Counted from the first letter of the stretch, positions 1 through 11,922 are shown. The stretch is 64,000 nucleotides of DNA from Clonostachys chloroleuca (GCA_037952775.1 JBANAY010000003.1:16430001-16494000); one strand, 5' to 3'. Translations and numbers: made by a program. The notes: generated by a model from the letters alone, not told the origin.

Positions 1-949
1 CATCATCCTCAGCGACGACAACTTCGCCAGTATCCTCAACGCTGTCGAAGAGGGCCGCCGCATCTTCGACAATGTGCAAAAGTTCATGCTCCACGTCCTC
101 GCTGCCAACGTCGGTTTCGTATGCACTCTTCTCATTGGCCTGATGTACAAGGACGACAGCGGCACCTCCGTGTTCCAGGTCACCCCCGTCGAGATCCTCT
201 TCATGCTCCTCGTCGCCGGTGCGTTCACTGAGACAGGTCTCGGTTTCGAGTCGGCGTCCCCGGATATCCTTCGACGCCCTCCCCAAAGCGTAAGTACCAA
301 CCACCCCTACAAGTCTTGTGACTATTGACTCTTGCTAACTCATGTTTCACCACCACAGCTCAAGTACGGCGTGTTCACCCCCGAGTTCATCGCTGACATC
401 GTCGCATACGGCATCATCATGGCCATCACCCTACTCAGCTCCTTCTCCACCGTTCTCTTCGGCTTCTACGACGGCAACCTGGGCCACAACTGCAACGTGG
501 AGTACTCTGAGCAGTGCCACGGCGTGTTCCGCTCCCGCACGACCTGCTACACGGTCATGATGTGGGCCTTCTCCATCTTCGCCTGGGAGCTTGTCGACTT
601 CCGGCGCTCCTTCTTCGACGGCATCATCTCCAACCCCAAGGGCTGGGCCCTCCGCCTCTGGCGCAACCCTTTCCTCTTCTGGTCCGTCCTCGTCGGCTTC
701 TTCAGCACCGTGCCCACCATCTACATCCCCGTCATCAACAAGGTCGTCTTCCTCCACAGCCCCATCGGCAAGGAGTGGGGCGTCATCTTCGCCATCTCCT
801 TCTTCTTCCTCGCCGGCGCGGAGACGTGGAAGTTCGCCAAGAGGGTCTACCTCCGCAGGAACAACCTCATGCACAGGAAGAACGCCGGCACGGGGGAGGC
901 GGACCTCGAGAAGCGCACCTTTGAGAGGTTCTACGACTCGAGCAACTAA
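1..949 (+). CDS. ENA-type (P-IID) Na+/K+ efflux P-type ATPase, 3' part only
   Basis: Only the C-terminal third lies in the window; the reading frame is already open at base 2. Exons are <2..289 and 359..949, with a 69-nt intron (GTAAGT donor, CACAG acceptor). The visible protein begins in the hinge just before the fifth membrane helix (motif DDNFASILNAVEEGRR, the junction that follows the P-domain in ENA pumps). It then has about six hydrophobic segments, the family motif SPDILRRPPQSLKYGVF, and a short basic/acidic tail. ENA pumps export Na+ or K+ across the plasma membrane using ATP and confer salt and high-pH tolerance. The segment that normally reads like SGMPDMGLGF in family members I know reads GAFTETGLGF here, so this may be a divergent subgroup. 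The phosphorylation site is off-window. Family assignment is confident; ion specificity is inferred. Confidence 0.85.
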
Positions 950-1788
950 GCAAGCAGTTCTCATTAAGGGGGGTTTCCCTTTATCTTATAATACCAATAT
1001 CCTGTATATAGAATATAGAACGAATAAATAGACAAATACTAGTCTACGGCACATGTGATGCCATGTTTTGCGTTTATTAAGCCAATCACTAAACAGGAGG
1101 CCAAGTGATGAAGATCTAGGGCAATTCCAATAAGGTAAAAGTTCTAAATCAGATCAATTCTCAATTCTAGACAAGGCAATCCTGGCTAAAATTAACCTCA
1201 GTGCCGTGCTGATAGAAGACAATGCCTCCAACCTCTCAGAAGACGGAAATGTAGCAGAAACGATGTATTTCGATAAAAATACAAACACGCGAGACTATCA
1301 GCCTTGAATAGACATCAAACCAAGCTATCATATCAAAGACTAATGGTTAGGGCAAGAGGGTTTCAAGACGAGCCAGACACATGTAACATAAGTACATAAT
1401 ATCGAACATACCCACAGTTACCTTTTTGATCACAGAATTAATCAAATACTGATTTCAGATGGTATTATGTTTTCAAAGGAGCAGCTACTAAAAAAAAGAC
1501 TTCTCTATCCATCCCTAACAGTATAATAAATCATTCAAGAATATTCTAGCTATAATGATACCAGCACGTAGTTGCCGTAGCGGTATAGGGTAGGTGCAAC
1601 CAAGCCAAGAAGCCGAATCTGAAATAACCCGAAAGCCGACATTTTATTCGCCGGCAGCGACTCAAAGCCCCCCAGCTCGTCCCAAGGTGGAAAGCTCGCC
1701 TCAAATCCCTGCTCCAAGATCGATGACATATTCCAACATACTCTGAAAACCCGCAGGCAAGAGAGAGAACTCAGAAGCCGCATCGCCA
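950..1788. other. Intergenic, ENA 3' flank and ABHD11 promoter
   Basis: AT-rich 839 bp with no supportable gene. An AATAAA at 1023-1028, about 75 nt after the ENA stop, could serve as its 3'-end signal. The last 200 bp before 1789 are GC-richer and would hold the promoter of the hydrolase gene. Confidence 0.5.
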
Positions 1789-3086
1789 ATGAGTTTCCAC
1801 AGCCTCATCCGGCCCCGCGTCGCCGGCCCCGCGATAGCCGCCGCAAGACGGTCGTATGCCTCAGTGCAGGTTGTCAGCCCCTTGGCCTACGACTTGCACG
1901 AGCCGGCGAAGCCCAGGACGGACAAGCAGAACGAGCCCATCCTATTCCTCCACGGTTTGTTCGGCTCCAAAAAGAATAACAGGGCTATCAGCAAGTGTGT
2001 TGTCGTCTATTTTTTCATCATGGTTATCCATTGAGCTAATGTGTAAAAAAATTATCAGAGCCCTGGCGAGAGACTTGGGCAGATATGTCTATGCTTTGGT
2101 GAGCTTCTTTCTACCTCTCGAAGCTAGAGGGCCGTTTTATGTTGGAGGCTGTTCTAAACATCGCCTTTCACAGGATTTGAGAAATCATGGCGAGTCACCA
2201 CATGACAAACGCCATGACTATACCGCCATGGCCGAGGACGTGGCACATTTCATCCGGGAGAATGGCCTCAAAGAGTCTTCCGTCATTGGTCATTCCATGT
2301 AGGTTTTTATCAACCTTCCTGCCAAACAATCTTTCCTCTGAACGGTACAAGAAAGCTTTGGCTTCATGTAAGAAACTAACACCGGCTCAAAGGGGTGCAA
2401 AGACAGCCATGGCGCTCGCATTGGGCTTCCCCGACCTCGTCGCCAACATCGCATCCGTCGACAACGCTCCCTCCGACAAGAGCCTCGGAAAGGGCTTCGC
2501 CGACTACGTCCGGGGCATGAAGCAGATCGATGCCTCCAACTGTAAGCGGCAAGCCGAGGCCGATGAGATTCTCAAGCAGTACGAGGAGGTGAGTTACTTC
2601 AACTTATCAATTTGTCATCAACGGCAAACAGGCAAATAGTCTCTTCTCCCATTTTAGTCACTAAAGCCGCATTGAATATTCTAGTCCATCACCATCCGCC
2701 AATTCCTTCTGGGTAACCTCTACCGCCCCCCAGGGGAGGACGTCACCAAGTTCCGCGTCCCGCTGGACGTGCTCGGCCGCTCCCTCGACAACCTGGGAGA
2801 CTTCCCCTACAAGGACCCGAACCAGATCCGCTTCGGGAAGCCTGCACTCTTCGTCCGCGGGACCAAGAGCAAGTACGTCCCGGACGAGGTTCTGCCTCTG
2901 ATAGGCCAGTTCTTCCCTCGCTTTCGGTTGGTCGACATCGACGCGGGCCATTGGCTCATCTCTGAGCAACCCGAGGCGTTCAGACAAGGTAAACGGGTGA
3001 ACGAGCCCTAGAAAATAATGGAGCAATTCCGGGCTGACAATTCACAATTTCTAGCCATCGTCGAGTTTCTCTCGCCACAGGAATAA
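1789..3086 (+). CDS. IMO32: Mitochondrial alpha/beta hydrolase, ABHD11/Imo32-like
   Basis: Six exons: 1789..1994, 2059..2098, 2174..2298, 2393..2588, 2685..2988, 3055..3086, giving 300 aa. All frames join and all introns are GT-AG. The first ~25 residues are Arg/Ser/Ala-rich without acids, as in a mitochondrial presequence. Fold landmarks in order are LFLHGLFGSKKN (oxyanion-hole loop, ~residues 52-63), DLRNHGES, the nucleophile elbow GHSMG split across an intron at 2298/2393, and DAGHW near the C-terminus carrying the catalytic His. This set is typical of the ABHD11/YGR031W (Imo32) family, soluble matrix serine hydrolases whose mammalian member protects lipoylated 2-oxoglutarate dehydrogenase. 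The fungal substrate is unknown. It converges with the ribosomal protein gene, with 371 bp between the stops. Confidence 0.9.
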
Positions 3087-3457
3087 TCGAAAAATATGGG
3101 GGTTACTAAGGATTAGAGTCGTGTAAAACACCTGGTGCGGAGTGGAACTAACCCTCCCGTCGTAAATATCACTATTGGGGATTGAAGATTGGGCAATAGA
3201 AGGCAAACGGATGGGCTTACATAGACGAGCGGACCGCATACCTCAAAGATAGGTTTCATCATACATCTTCACAGTTTTAGGATTAGACGACGTTAACAGA
3301 GCCTTTTTTAACCATTTCACATGGGAATGATGCCTAATCCCCATACGCCATTTGTGATGACCGAAAAAATGCCAGGGAAAATGTGAATTCCGTCTATCAC
3401 GAAAATCCCTATGCTTCCACTGCCGACTCCTACCCTCTAAACGCGGTAAAACACACT
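3087..3457. other. Short convergent intergenic region
   Basis: Between two stop codons; it would contain both 3' UTRs. No other feature seen. Confidence 0.5.
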
Positions 3458-4493
3458 TTAAACGCTAGCAAGGGCAGGACCATCCTTGAACTCCCGCTCA
3501 ACCTTCTGGCCCGCGTCGTCCGTCGCCGACTCGCCGTGGAGTGCCATCAGAGCACCGAGGTCGAACTTGGGGGACTTCAGCAGCTTAACCTTGCGGATGT
3601 GGACCTGAGGAAAAAAGAGATGTTAGTCTGGCTGTTCGTGGCGTCCATTGGCAAAAAGCAATTGGGTGCAATAAACTTACGTGCTGCAGGGGGTAGATGC
3701 CCTGGGTGGCCTTCTCGATCTCGCGGCCGATAACCTCAGGAATCAGCTTGGAGGTGAGCTGGGTAAGGGTGCAGGTGGAGGCCTCGCGCTGGATGATGTC
3801 GATCATCTTGCCACGGATGGCACGGATCTGAGAGGAAGCGGCGTAGGTGGTCTTCTTGACCTGGTTCTGGCGGCGCTTGGTGAAGCCGATGGCGAAGAGG
3901 CGGATGAGGTAGTCGTCGGTGGTCTTGACGGTGACGTTGGCCTCAATGAGAGTCTGCCACTTGCGGACGAGGGATCGCAGCTTGTCGGAGGTGAAGTCCA
4001 GACCGTGGAAGTTGGTCAGGCAGTTCTTGCCCTGGACCTCGTCGATTCTGAGGCGAACCTTACGGAAAGCGTGCTCCTCATCCTTCTGGAGGTCGGCGAG
4101 GGAGACCTCAACGACACGGCCCTTCAGGGCGTCGTTTGCGTTCTTGAGACCGGTGGTACGGTTGACCAGGGTCTTGCCAACACTGTCGCCCAAAATGTCA
4201 GCCACAATTCTCTTCTAAACTTCAAGTCCTCCCACGGCGAGCAACCAATGCTGCCGAATTCCCAAAATTGTTGCCGTCAGGTCGAGATTTGACTCACTCT
4301 CGGATGTTGAAGGGCTGGGGGGCCTGTGATGCAATTGCGTTAGCATTCAAGATCGCTCGTGTGCGTTTTGGCAATTTGACGGAGTCGCGCATACCTTGAT
4401 CGAGTACCAGTCCTTGCGGGTGAAGGGGTCCACGGTCTTCTTCTTGAGGCCCTTCTTGCCCTTAGAGAGTCTCTTGTTCTTTCCAACCGCCAT
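3458..4493 (-). CDS. RPS1: 40S ribosomal protein eS1 (RPS1/S3Ae)
   Basis: Exons on the minus strand are 4493..4395, 4323..4298, 4182..3681 and 3604..3458, giving 257 aa, the normal family length. It starts [19 protein letters not shown], the basic eS1 N-terminus, and continues [20 protein letters not shown] across the second and third exons, then [20 protein letters not shown] and [14 protein letters not shown]. Exon 2 is only 26 nt; without it the third exon appears to start at a false internal Met (MADILGDS), so gene-finders could mis-start the protein. eS1 sits near the mRNA exit of the small subunit and contacts translation initiation factors. Several introns in the 5' half are usual for fungal ribosomal protein genes. 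The start is set by the conserved N-terminus. Confidence 0.97.
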
Positions 4494-7400
4494 GTTTGCT
4501 GGCTATGTGTCTGTTGCACAGTTGGAATCTGAAGATGCTGTGGAGGGATTGGTGGAGGGGCGAAATAATTTCAATTCTTGTGTGCTTCGCCTTAGGTCTA
4601 AGCGAGCCAAAATCCATGGGAAAAAAGTCGGGCCATTGATTCTTCCGTACCCACCAAAAAAAACCCAATTTGTGGTCAGAAAATGTCTCTGCACGTGACC
4701 TAGACCGCACCTCCGCTTTTTGTCCAGGAAGAGAAGCCCACCACCAGAAGTTGTTAGTCACCCAATTCTTTACGCGACGAGCCAGAAGAGGTACGACTGG
4801 CAGTAGTAGCACACCATCCCACTCGCACCATGCAGTGTCACGTCCTTGACAGGTCAAGCGCCACGCGTCTAGAAATTCTAATTTTCACAATACGACCACA
4901 CAAGAAGTCTCGAAGGCAATGTTTAGCCACATCGAGGTCACATTTGTCTAAGTTTTACTAGGGAGACGATCTCCAGAACATGGAGATGTCCGACCGTTCA
5001 TCAAGCAGTGTTACCACCCATCTTGAGAAAATAGATATTGTTTGTTATGTACAAATTTTCGGTTCGGGAGTGATCACCAAGCTCGAACCTTCCGGTCCCA
5101 GGCCTGGGCCGTCGCCTCCCGTATCCAGTGTCATTACCATCAATGCGAAGTTCACATTGCCGTGATGATCTTCCTTCTCTTACATTCGGATTCTCCATCG
5201 TCTTCCGCCACAGCCCCATTTCATCTCATGGGTGCACCAACTCCACTTCATCCCATTTCTGGGCATTCTGATGTGGGAGGAGGGCTCTGGAAATCTGAAT
5301 TTTTGGAATCCTTGTTTTGTCACCCGTGTGGAGGATGTTCGTTCCTCCCAAGAGTGAAGCAGCGTTTTGTGGCACGCTCGTGTTCGTAGCTCATGAAACG
5401 ACCTTACTCTCGCCATACCAGGCAGGTATCCTTTGTGAGTGTCTCGCCGCTAACGTCCTCAAGCCTCTCCTCTGCCCAAACTCTCTCTTTCAGAGCCCGG
5501 GATGGAATTTGGAACATGGTCTTTTGATTTTTTTATGCTTCATGGCATAGCGCCCGCTTCTCAGGGCTGGCTACTCAGGAATAAGATTCCTTCTCGCCCT
5601 CTGCCTTTGGGCTCTCCCAATTGTCAAAGCTGGGAAAGCTAAAATAGCAGTCTGTTGGAGACGTGGAATGTCAGCAATTGCTCGTTCGTTTTATGGATGT
5701 AATCGATGTTCACATACCGGACAGAGATATTGAGCTGCTCAGTCGAGAGATCTCAGCACTATCAGTCTCACCACGATTGTCCCGATCAATGATTGTCACG
5801 GGCTGTGAGTGATGGACTAATGATTCTGAACCCATCCCGCAAGGTGTTGATGAAGGATAGATGGCAACTTTGCTAAGCAGATCTGATGCTCGCTGTGGAG
5901 AGCTGGGGCTGACTAGTGAAGCTTGGAAACTGTTGGATGCAGTAATGGATGGCTCTGTAGCTGTCGATCGTAGCAGTCTAGGGCGCTGGCGATTGGATGA
6001 ATGCGGGTGGGAATCCCTCCGGGTTGATCTGCTGGAGTACATTTTGGCGGCGGGTAGTTGATGGGTATCCAGGCCGGGTAATGGCAGTCAGGTAGGTTGC
6101 TTTTGGGGGTCAAGAGACGTGAATTGCACGGCTAGGAATGGATGCGCTATGTTGAAAACAAAAACAATGTTGGATACAGACGTGAACAAGCTTGAGCAAG
6201 ATGTGCGAGGAGCTTGGAATATCTAGGTCCGTCGACCTAAAGTCAATGACCCTCCATCCCGGGGAGCCGGCCACCTCCGCAGTGCCCGCACACCCCTCCC
6301 CCTGAACGAAAGCAGGCTGGATGGAGCACAGAGAGCCCGCTCGCCACCTGGCGAGACATTGTTGGAGATGCCCGTGTCACCGCATGTGTCTCGTGGTGTG
6401 TGGCCGCGCCTCGGGCTGGGGCTGGGAGGGGTGTGGCCTGGAAGATGGGAACCGGGTGGAAGCCGCTGACATGGGCGCACTGGCTAATTGCTGGCTCGCC
6501 TCGCTTTAATGCACGCTCGCAGGCAGTGTGCGGGGGCCGCTCCCACCATGGCCATTCACACGTACCGCCAGGCCTCGCCATTGATACCCAACTCGCTTTT
6601 CACAGCATGTGAGGTGGTGCCTGGTTGACTTTTTGCTCCCTGGAAATTCCCTTGCACCCCCATCTTCGGACCGGTAAAGGTCGCTGCACCGTCGAAAAGG
6701 GAAACCCACGGTCTGGGTCGTGCCGCCGGGCTTCGTGTTCATGGGGCAGACCGCTGGTCTATTGGGCCAGGCAGGCTGCCCTTTTCGATTTATTGCCTAC
6801 CGCCTGGGGACCACCCCAACGCCAGGCTCCCGACCTTCTCCCAGCCTGTGGTGGTGGTCGGGACATACGGGGCGGTAATGGTTGCCGCTACAACGTCGGA
6901 TTGGCCCTCCCAGGCACTGATTGACAGGCTGTCCAAGCATCCGAGCTGTTGGGCTACGCAAACTAGCAGCAGTGGTGAGACGAATCACCCCAGTACCCAA
7001 GGTCTTGTTCTAACGTATGTATGCGGCCAGCCAGATCACGCTCTCCCCATGACCACGTAGGTAGGAATAAGTCTTGAGCCTGCGTTGCTAGTACCAGGCC
7101 CGGTTTTGCACGTGGTGGTTAGTGGTTCGCCAGTGCAGACTAGGGAGCTATCCGATGTCCCGGTGCCGTGCGGTGAGAGCCTGATCAGTGATCTCCTTTT
7201 GAGGAGCTCATCTTACTCATGTAGAGCAGGTGATCTCATTTCAACGCAAAGGTGAATCGTTGTACATAGCACCGTCGTCATCCTTGCAGTTGGCTAATAT
7301 AATTTCCACGTTAATTGCTTCATTGAAGTCAGCCTCGTTAGTGCTTCCAACCGCCATCATGTCATTCCAGCATCGGATTTAAGGGCCATAATGGGGAACC

Positions 7401-7740
7401 AACAGTAATTGTCTCTCATTTACCATCCTAAGGGCTGTTTGTGCGCCAAGGTGCCTCCTTGCATCTACCTCCACTGCCAAGAATCCTACCCTATACACTA
7501 GCACAAACGTTCTACCACCAATCGAAAGTGGCTTATGCACTCTATCTTCCCGGCTTCCAAATGTGTATGCCTACAGCCCCTGAAAGTCCATGACGTGTTG
7601 ATCATGATCTGGGACTTTGTTTCCTTGCCGGAGCGCATGCCGACTGACAAGTTGGCCGCCCCTGCTCAGTGATCGATGCTGCGTAATAATGATGAGCATT
7701 CGTCATACAAAAAGCCAAGAACTGGTTTATGAATTAGTAC
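4494..7740. other. 3.2-kb stretch with no recognisable gene
   Basis: It lies upstream of eS1 and downstream of URC1, both on the minus strand. I read all frames and found only short open frames without family motifs, consistent splice structure or compositional bias. 4.9-5.6 kb is mixed composition, 6.2-7.05 kb is GC-rich, and 7.1-7.7 kb is neutral. The first few hundred bases must hold the eS1 promoter. The rest is unexplained and could host a non-coding RNA or a fast-evolving small gene. Confidence 0.4.
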
Positions 7741-10300
7741 TTACTCTTCCCAAATCCTGCCTTGGACTGCCTCCAACTCGTCTGTCGTGAGGCGTTTTCC
7801 GGCGGTGAAATAACCTTCGCATCGTGAGCTCCTTTCTGATCTGACAACATCGCGGCAATTGACCACGGGACCATCTTACCTGCTGTAATCTTGGCGTCGA
7901 TTTCTACACGCGAATCTGCGGGTATCAGCTCGTCCGGCAACTCCACCCTCTCGTGAATGGGAATTCTGTGGAGCATGTTTTAGCTCTGGGTTACATCAAG
8001 TGATACTCAATTGTTGTCTCAAGTATTTTCTGATCACCAACTTACCCTTGGCCCACGATGGCATCATGTTTCATGCTATAGATCGTTAACATTATCAACT
8101 TTGGCGCCTAACGCTTCGCTTTGACTCACTTGCTCATGCTGAGCATACGATCGATCTTGGTTATGCCCAGCCAGTGAAGAATATCTGGCATAAGCGCCTG
8201 GAATCGCATGTCTTTGACTCCAGCAATGTTCTCCGTCCGCTTGAAGTAATCCGATGCTCGATCGGCTCCTCGCTTGCGCGCATTGTACACGACTAATAAA
8301 GAGAAAAGAGATAAGAGTTAGCACTCGAGCGGGCGGTATCCGAGACGTATAAATCGGGCGTCAATCTGGAGTTGATGTGTCACTTACGGTACTGCCAATC
8401 TGATTAGTTTTGTGATCATATCACGGTCAAGTCAACTGGTTCCAACGTACCTTGGTCACCTCTCCCAGCGCCCTGCCTTCCTTTCTGAAGTAAATGACGA
8501 CACCGCTGCCTCCATTCTGCGCTTCCTTGACGGCCTCCTCGATGCCGAAAATGAGGTACGGGCGACAAGTACAAATGTCGGAACCAAAGACGTCACTTCC
8601 GTTGCACTACCATCATAATTTAGTGAGGTGGCCTGAACGAAGATCACGGATAACTCTGACCTCGTCATGAACTCTGAGAGAGAGTCGCACTTTTGCGTCT
8701 GACATCTTTGCTGGATCGCCGAAGCAGTAAACAGTGAGACCACCTGGTTGAGTCAGATTCTGCCCAGTATTTTAGCAACACTCCCATGAATACATACCGA
8801 TTGGAGGGAGGAAGAGCTTCAAGTCGCCTCGTGTAATGAGCTATGGCCAATTAGCGGGTGTCGTGAGTTGTGTTTTGAAGATCCCTACCTCGGGATAGCT
8901 GCCACCCGTATGCTCGAAGAGTGAGCGGCGGAGGGTCCCCTCATCTTGGAATCGTCAGCGAGCACTCGGGAACTAACATTTGGTCTCACCTACCAATCCC
9001 GAATCTCTCAGCAACACCGGGAAGATACCAAACCTGCAGATGTTAGATATGGTGGGATTTCTTGACCATGTCGAGAGGAATGTTAAAACACACAGGCTCA
9101 ACGGCGAATTTGGTAACTGCAAGTTCGCCGAGATCGTTCAAACATATTTTCCCATCCGGGACCCTGACACTGGATTAGATTTGCCCTCCACTAACGAGGC
9201 ACCCTGGACTCACAGTCGGCCTTTCCTCACACTCTCCTCGAGCTCTGGTAGCTTCGCAGTATGTTAGAGGACGAGCCTTTTATTCTTGGCAAGAAAATAC
9301 TAACTTTCATGTGGGCTCTGGTGATGGCAATGGTTGGGCGGATGTCAACTAAGTCACAGTCAGTACCCGTCTTTTCTCCCTTGTATAAATGGAAGCTCGC
9401 CCATACCGTCATCCTTTCCAATGATGTCTTTGAACAACCATGGCGCCAAATGTCCATAGGGATCCATAGCCACGATCTTGTCTCGGTCACCCCACTGAGG
9501 GAACGGTCCAACATTGACGGCGGGCTCCGTGTTGGTGAAATCTGGTCTGTCGAGCGTTAATTGCCTGAAACTCCCATTTTGTACAAACCCGGCACAAACC
9601 TGTGGTCGATGTTCAATTCTTTACTGGCCACTGCCAAGGCATAATAAGTAGAGTATGAACCTCCGCTAAAACACTCGAGTTAGAATTCAGTTGCCTGTGT
9701 TCTTGTTCTTCAGAGGGAAACCAACTGGGCTCCAATTGCTAATAGATCAAAAACCAAATCAGTAACTTTGCTCAACATGGGACGAAGGAAAAGGGTAGAC
9801 GGACCGTTTCGTTTACGAATAGTATTTGCCAGTCTTGAAACAACGACAGGGCCTCTCTTCAAAGGGTCGGGATTGCCCCAGTCCATGGGAAGAGGGTTGA
9901 TACCAATCTGCTTGGGATATGTTCTTCACGTCATCAGTGCACGAACAAGATATTAAATGCTGTCTGTCACCTACGTGAGGACAATACGAGACGTGAACGC
10001 GGATTTCTGGGCGGGGGACGCAGCCTCCGATGATCGCTGAGTCTTGCCACCATCATCTTCAACGTCCCGAGAAACAGATTCGATAGAAGATGTCGGGATA
10101 GCGCCTTGGGCGTCCCCGTCCTCATTCTTCACTGATCTGGCTACAAGAGTTGCTTGGAATGGGGGCGAGGCAGTGTCAGGGAATGCCACGTTCACACGAT
10201 TAGATAGAGCCTCAACCGTAGCGACAAGCTGCGACTGGGTCTCCTGGAGCTTCAGGATGGTGGCAACAAGGAGATCATTTTGCTGTGAATTCTGATCCAT
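7741..10300 (-). CDS. URC1: URC1-like GTP cyclohydrolase II-family protein (uracil catabolism)
   Basis: I assembled 18 exons on the minus strand: 10300..9975, 9923..9805, 9738..9726, 9665..9600, 9546..9407, 9348..9305, 9251..9214, 9163..9094, 9033..8994, 8944..8889, 8840..8798, 8743..8661, 8606..8451, 8391..8388, 8292..8130, 8075..8046, 7965..7880, 7814..7741. All phases join and give 516 aa. The N-terminus (~110 aa) is a low-complexity extension with a heptad-like stretch. The middle has AIGAHGGSYSTYYALAVASK and TNTEPAVNVGPFPQW, typical of the URC1 subfamily. The cyclohydrolase II core has RVHDEC followed by Cys-x10-Cys-x-Cys (C347, C358, C360), the zinc site, then FRKEGRALGEVTKYLVYNAR. In Lachancea kluyveri URC1 is needed for the URC route of uracil degradation. 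The ATG at 10300 is chosen because the frame upstream opens only with a TTG. Two exons are 4 and 13 nt, so automated models probably break this gene. A riboflavin-pathway role is the alternative, but the long N-terminal region favours URC1. Confidence 0.88.
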
Positions 10301-11355
10301 GTTGAAATCGAAGGACTGGACACCACTTGTGTACACCAAGTGGACGTATATTCACACGCAGACTGAAAAAATCCCGAGGGACGTAGGATCTAAGTAGGTG
10401 GGATGTAGAGAAAGGAAGCACACGTTGGGCGAGGAGGAGCCGACGTTAAATCCAGTTTGCCATTCAGGTCTGAGACAGACACTGTGCTAGTGAAATGGTT
10501 GGGGGAGGCACCACCGCTGGTTAGGTTACCCAGCTTGGGACTTACCGCCATTGCTGCAGGCAAGTCCAACCTTATCGAGGTAGGGATGTATGTATGTGTG
10601 ATGAGGTGTGAGGTAGCCAGTACCTGCCCGGCTCTATCTGGTCTTGTGAGAACAGGAGTTGGGAGTACCTGCGTCATCAGGCATAGGTACAATTAGGACT
10701 AGCTGCTGTTGCTCAGCAGGTCACGAGATGGAGTGCTAAGGCAGGTACGTCTACGCTGGGCTTTCATCCCGATGGTTCCGGGTTTGGCGGCTCAGGGTTG
10801 GGCGCCATGCGATAGGCCGGGAGCTCTTGTTAATGCTTGCTCAAACTGGCGGGTTATTGTGTTTTGAAAGTCCCATGATCACGATCGGATTGTTATTAGT
10901 CTTCCAATTCAGGTTGCCTTCTAGCGGTGGGGTTATGCCTTGTGCTAGGTAATGCGGAGAAAACTCCTAGCACGCACCCCACTCTGATCACTGTTTTATC
11001 CATGGCTGTATTCGTCTGGCGGGACAAAGGTATTATTAGCACAAAGGAATGCCCCTAGTTATGATGCTGCTTAGCGTTTGGCTTATGTCTGTTGGTCTGT
11101 GATACGCCAACTCTATAGAGGCATTACGACGGATATACCGATAATGCCATGCTCCGACATAAGCACGTGCCCGCAAAATGCTTATCGATAGCAACACCTG
11201 AACGATGTGGGCAGCGCGCCCTCGTCCAACCCAACTCGACTTTGTCATGATTGCGAGAACCTTGAACGCATTATTGTCTCGGCGGTTATTGTCTCGTAGC
11301 GAAAGCTAGATTCAGTCGAGAGAAAAGCGCGCGAAATCTTTTGGGTGTCGCTGAC
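10301..11355. other. Divergent promoter region URC1 / ELF1
   Basis: 1.06 kb between two divergently transcribed genes; it should hold both promoters. No coding frame with support and no repeat seen. Confidence 0.5.
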
Positions 11356-11922
11356 ATGGGAAAGCGCAAGAAGTCGTCGAGAGGCCCTCAGGGTCCGAAA
11401 AGGGTTTGAAGAGCCTGTTACCGTTTTCTACGCGCCATGAATACTAACTCTTGCGCCCTCGATAGGCCGACCCTCTACCTACTGTTTTCACCTGTCTCTT
11501 CTGCAATCACGAGAGCTCAGTTACGGTCAAGCTGGACAAGAAGGCTGGTGTTGGTCAACTGGACTGTCGCGTGTGTGGGCAGAAGTTTCAATGCGCCGTC
11601 AACTGTACGTTCGCTTTCGCATTCGCTGGATCAATCACTAACATTGCCTTCTTTTGCGTAGATCTCTCTGCCGCTGTTGATGTCTATGGCGAATGGGTCG
11701 ATGCTGCAGGTAAGTATCTTGTGCTATGTAGTGCATATGGACAGCTTCGAGGCGTAAACTAACACTCCAATAGATGCGGTTGCCAAGGAAGATAGCAGCG
11801 CCCAAGGATACGCGGGTACAGCTAGACCTCCTGGGCGAAGACTGACGAGTAAAGCCGCAGCAGGAGACGATGACGATGACCGATACGAAGGCGAGGGCAT
11901 TGTGGGCGACGACGAGATATGA
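11356..11922 (+). CDS. ELF1: Transcription elongation factor Elf1 (ELOF1)
   Basis: Four exons: 11356..11403, 11466..11604, 11662..11709, 11774..11922, giving 127 aa. The N-terminus [16 protein letters not shown] is the conserved basic tail. Next come the zinc ribbon Cys-x2-Cys (TCLFCNHE) and Cys-x2-Cys (DCRVCGQKF), then [16 protein letters not shown]. The ~45-residue C-terminal tail is acidic with a DDDDD run, longer than in animals but usual for fungi. Elf1 binds RNA polymerase II near the downstream DNA, helps transcription through nucleosomes and takes part in transcription-coupled repair. The zinc ribbon is split only by phase-safe introns. The stop lies 126 bp from the convergent stop of the UPRT gene. 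Confidence 0.96.

Noticed and set aside
431..964. 177-codon minus-strand frame
   Set aside because: Antisense to the ENA ATPase; acidic low-complexity product with no support.
3681..4292. 203-codon + strand frame
   Set aside because: Antisense to eS1; Leu/Gly/Val-rich composition typical of a reverse-strand shadow.
10301..10339. Upstream extension of URC1
   Set aside because: The frame continues, but the only start-like codon is TTG; the first ATG is at 10300.
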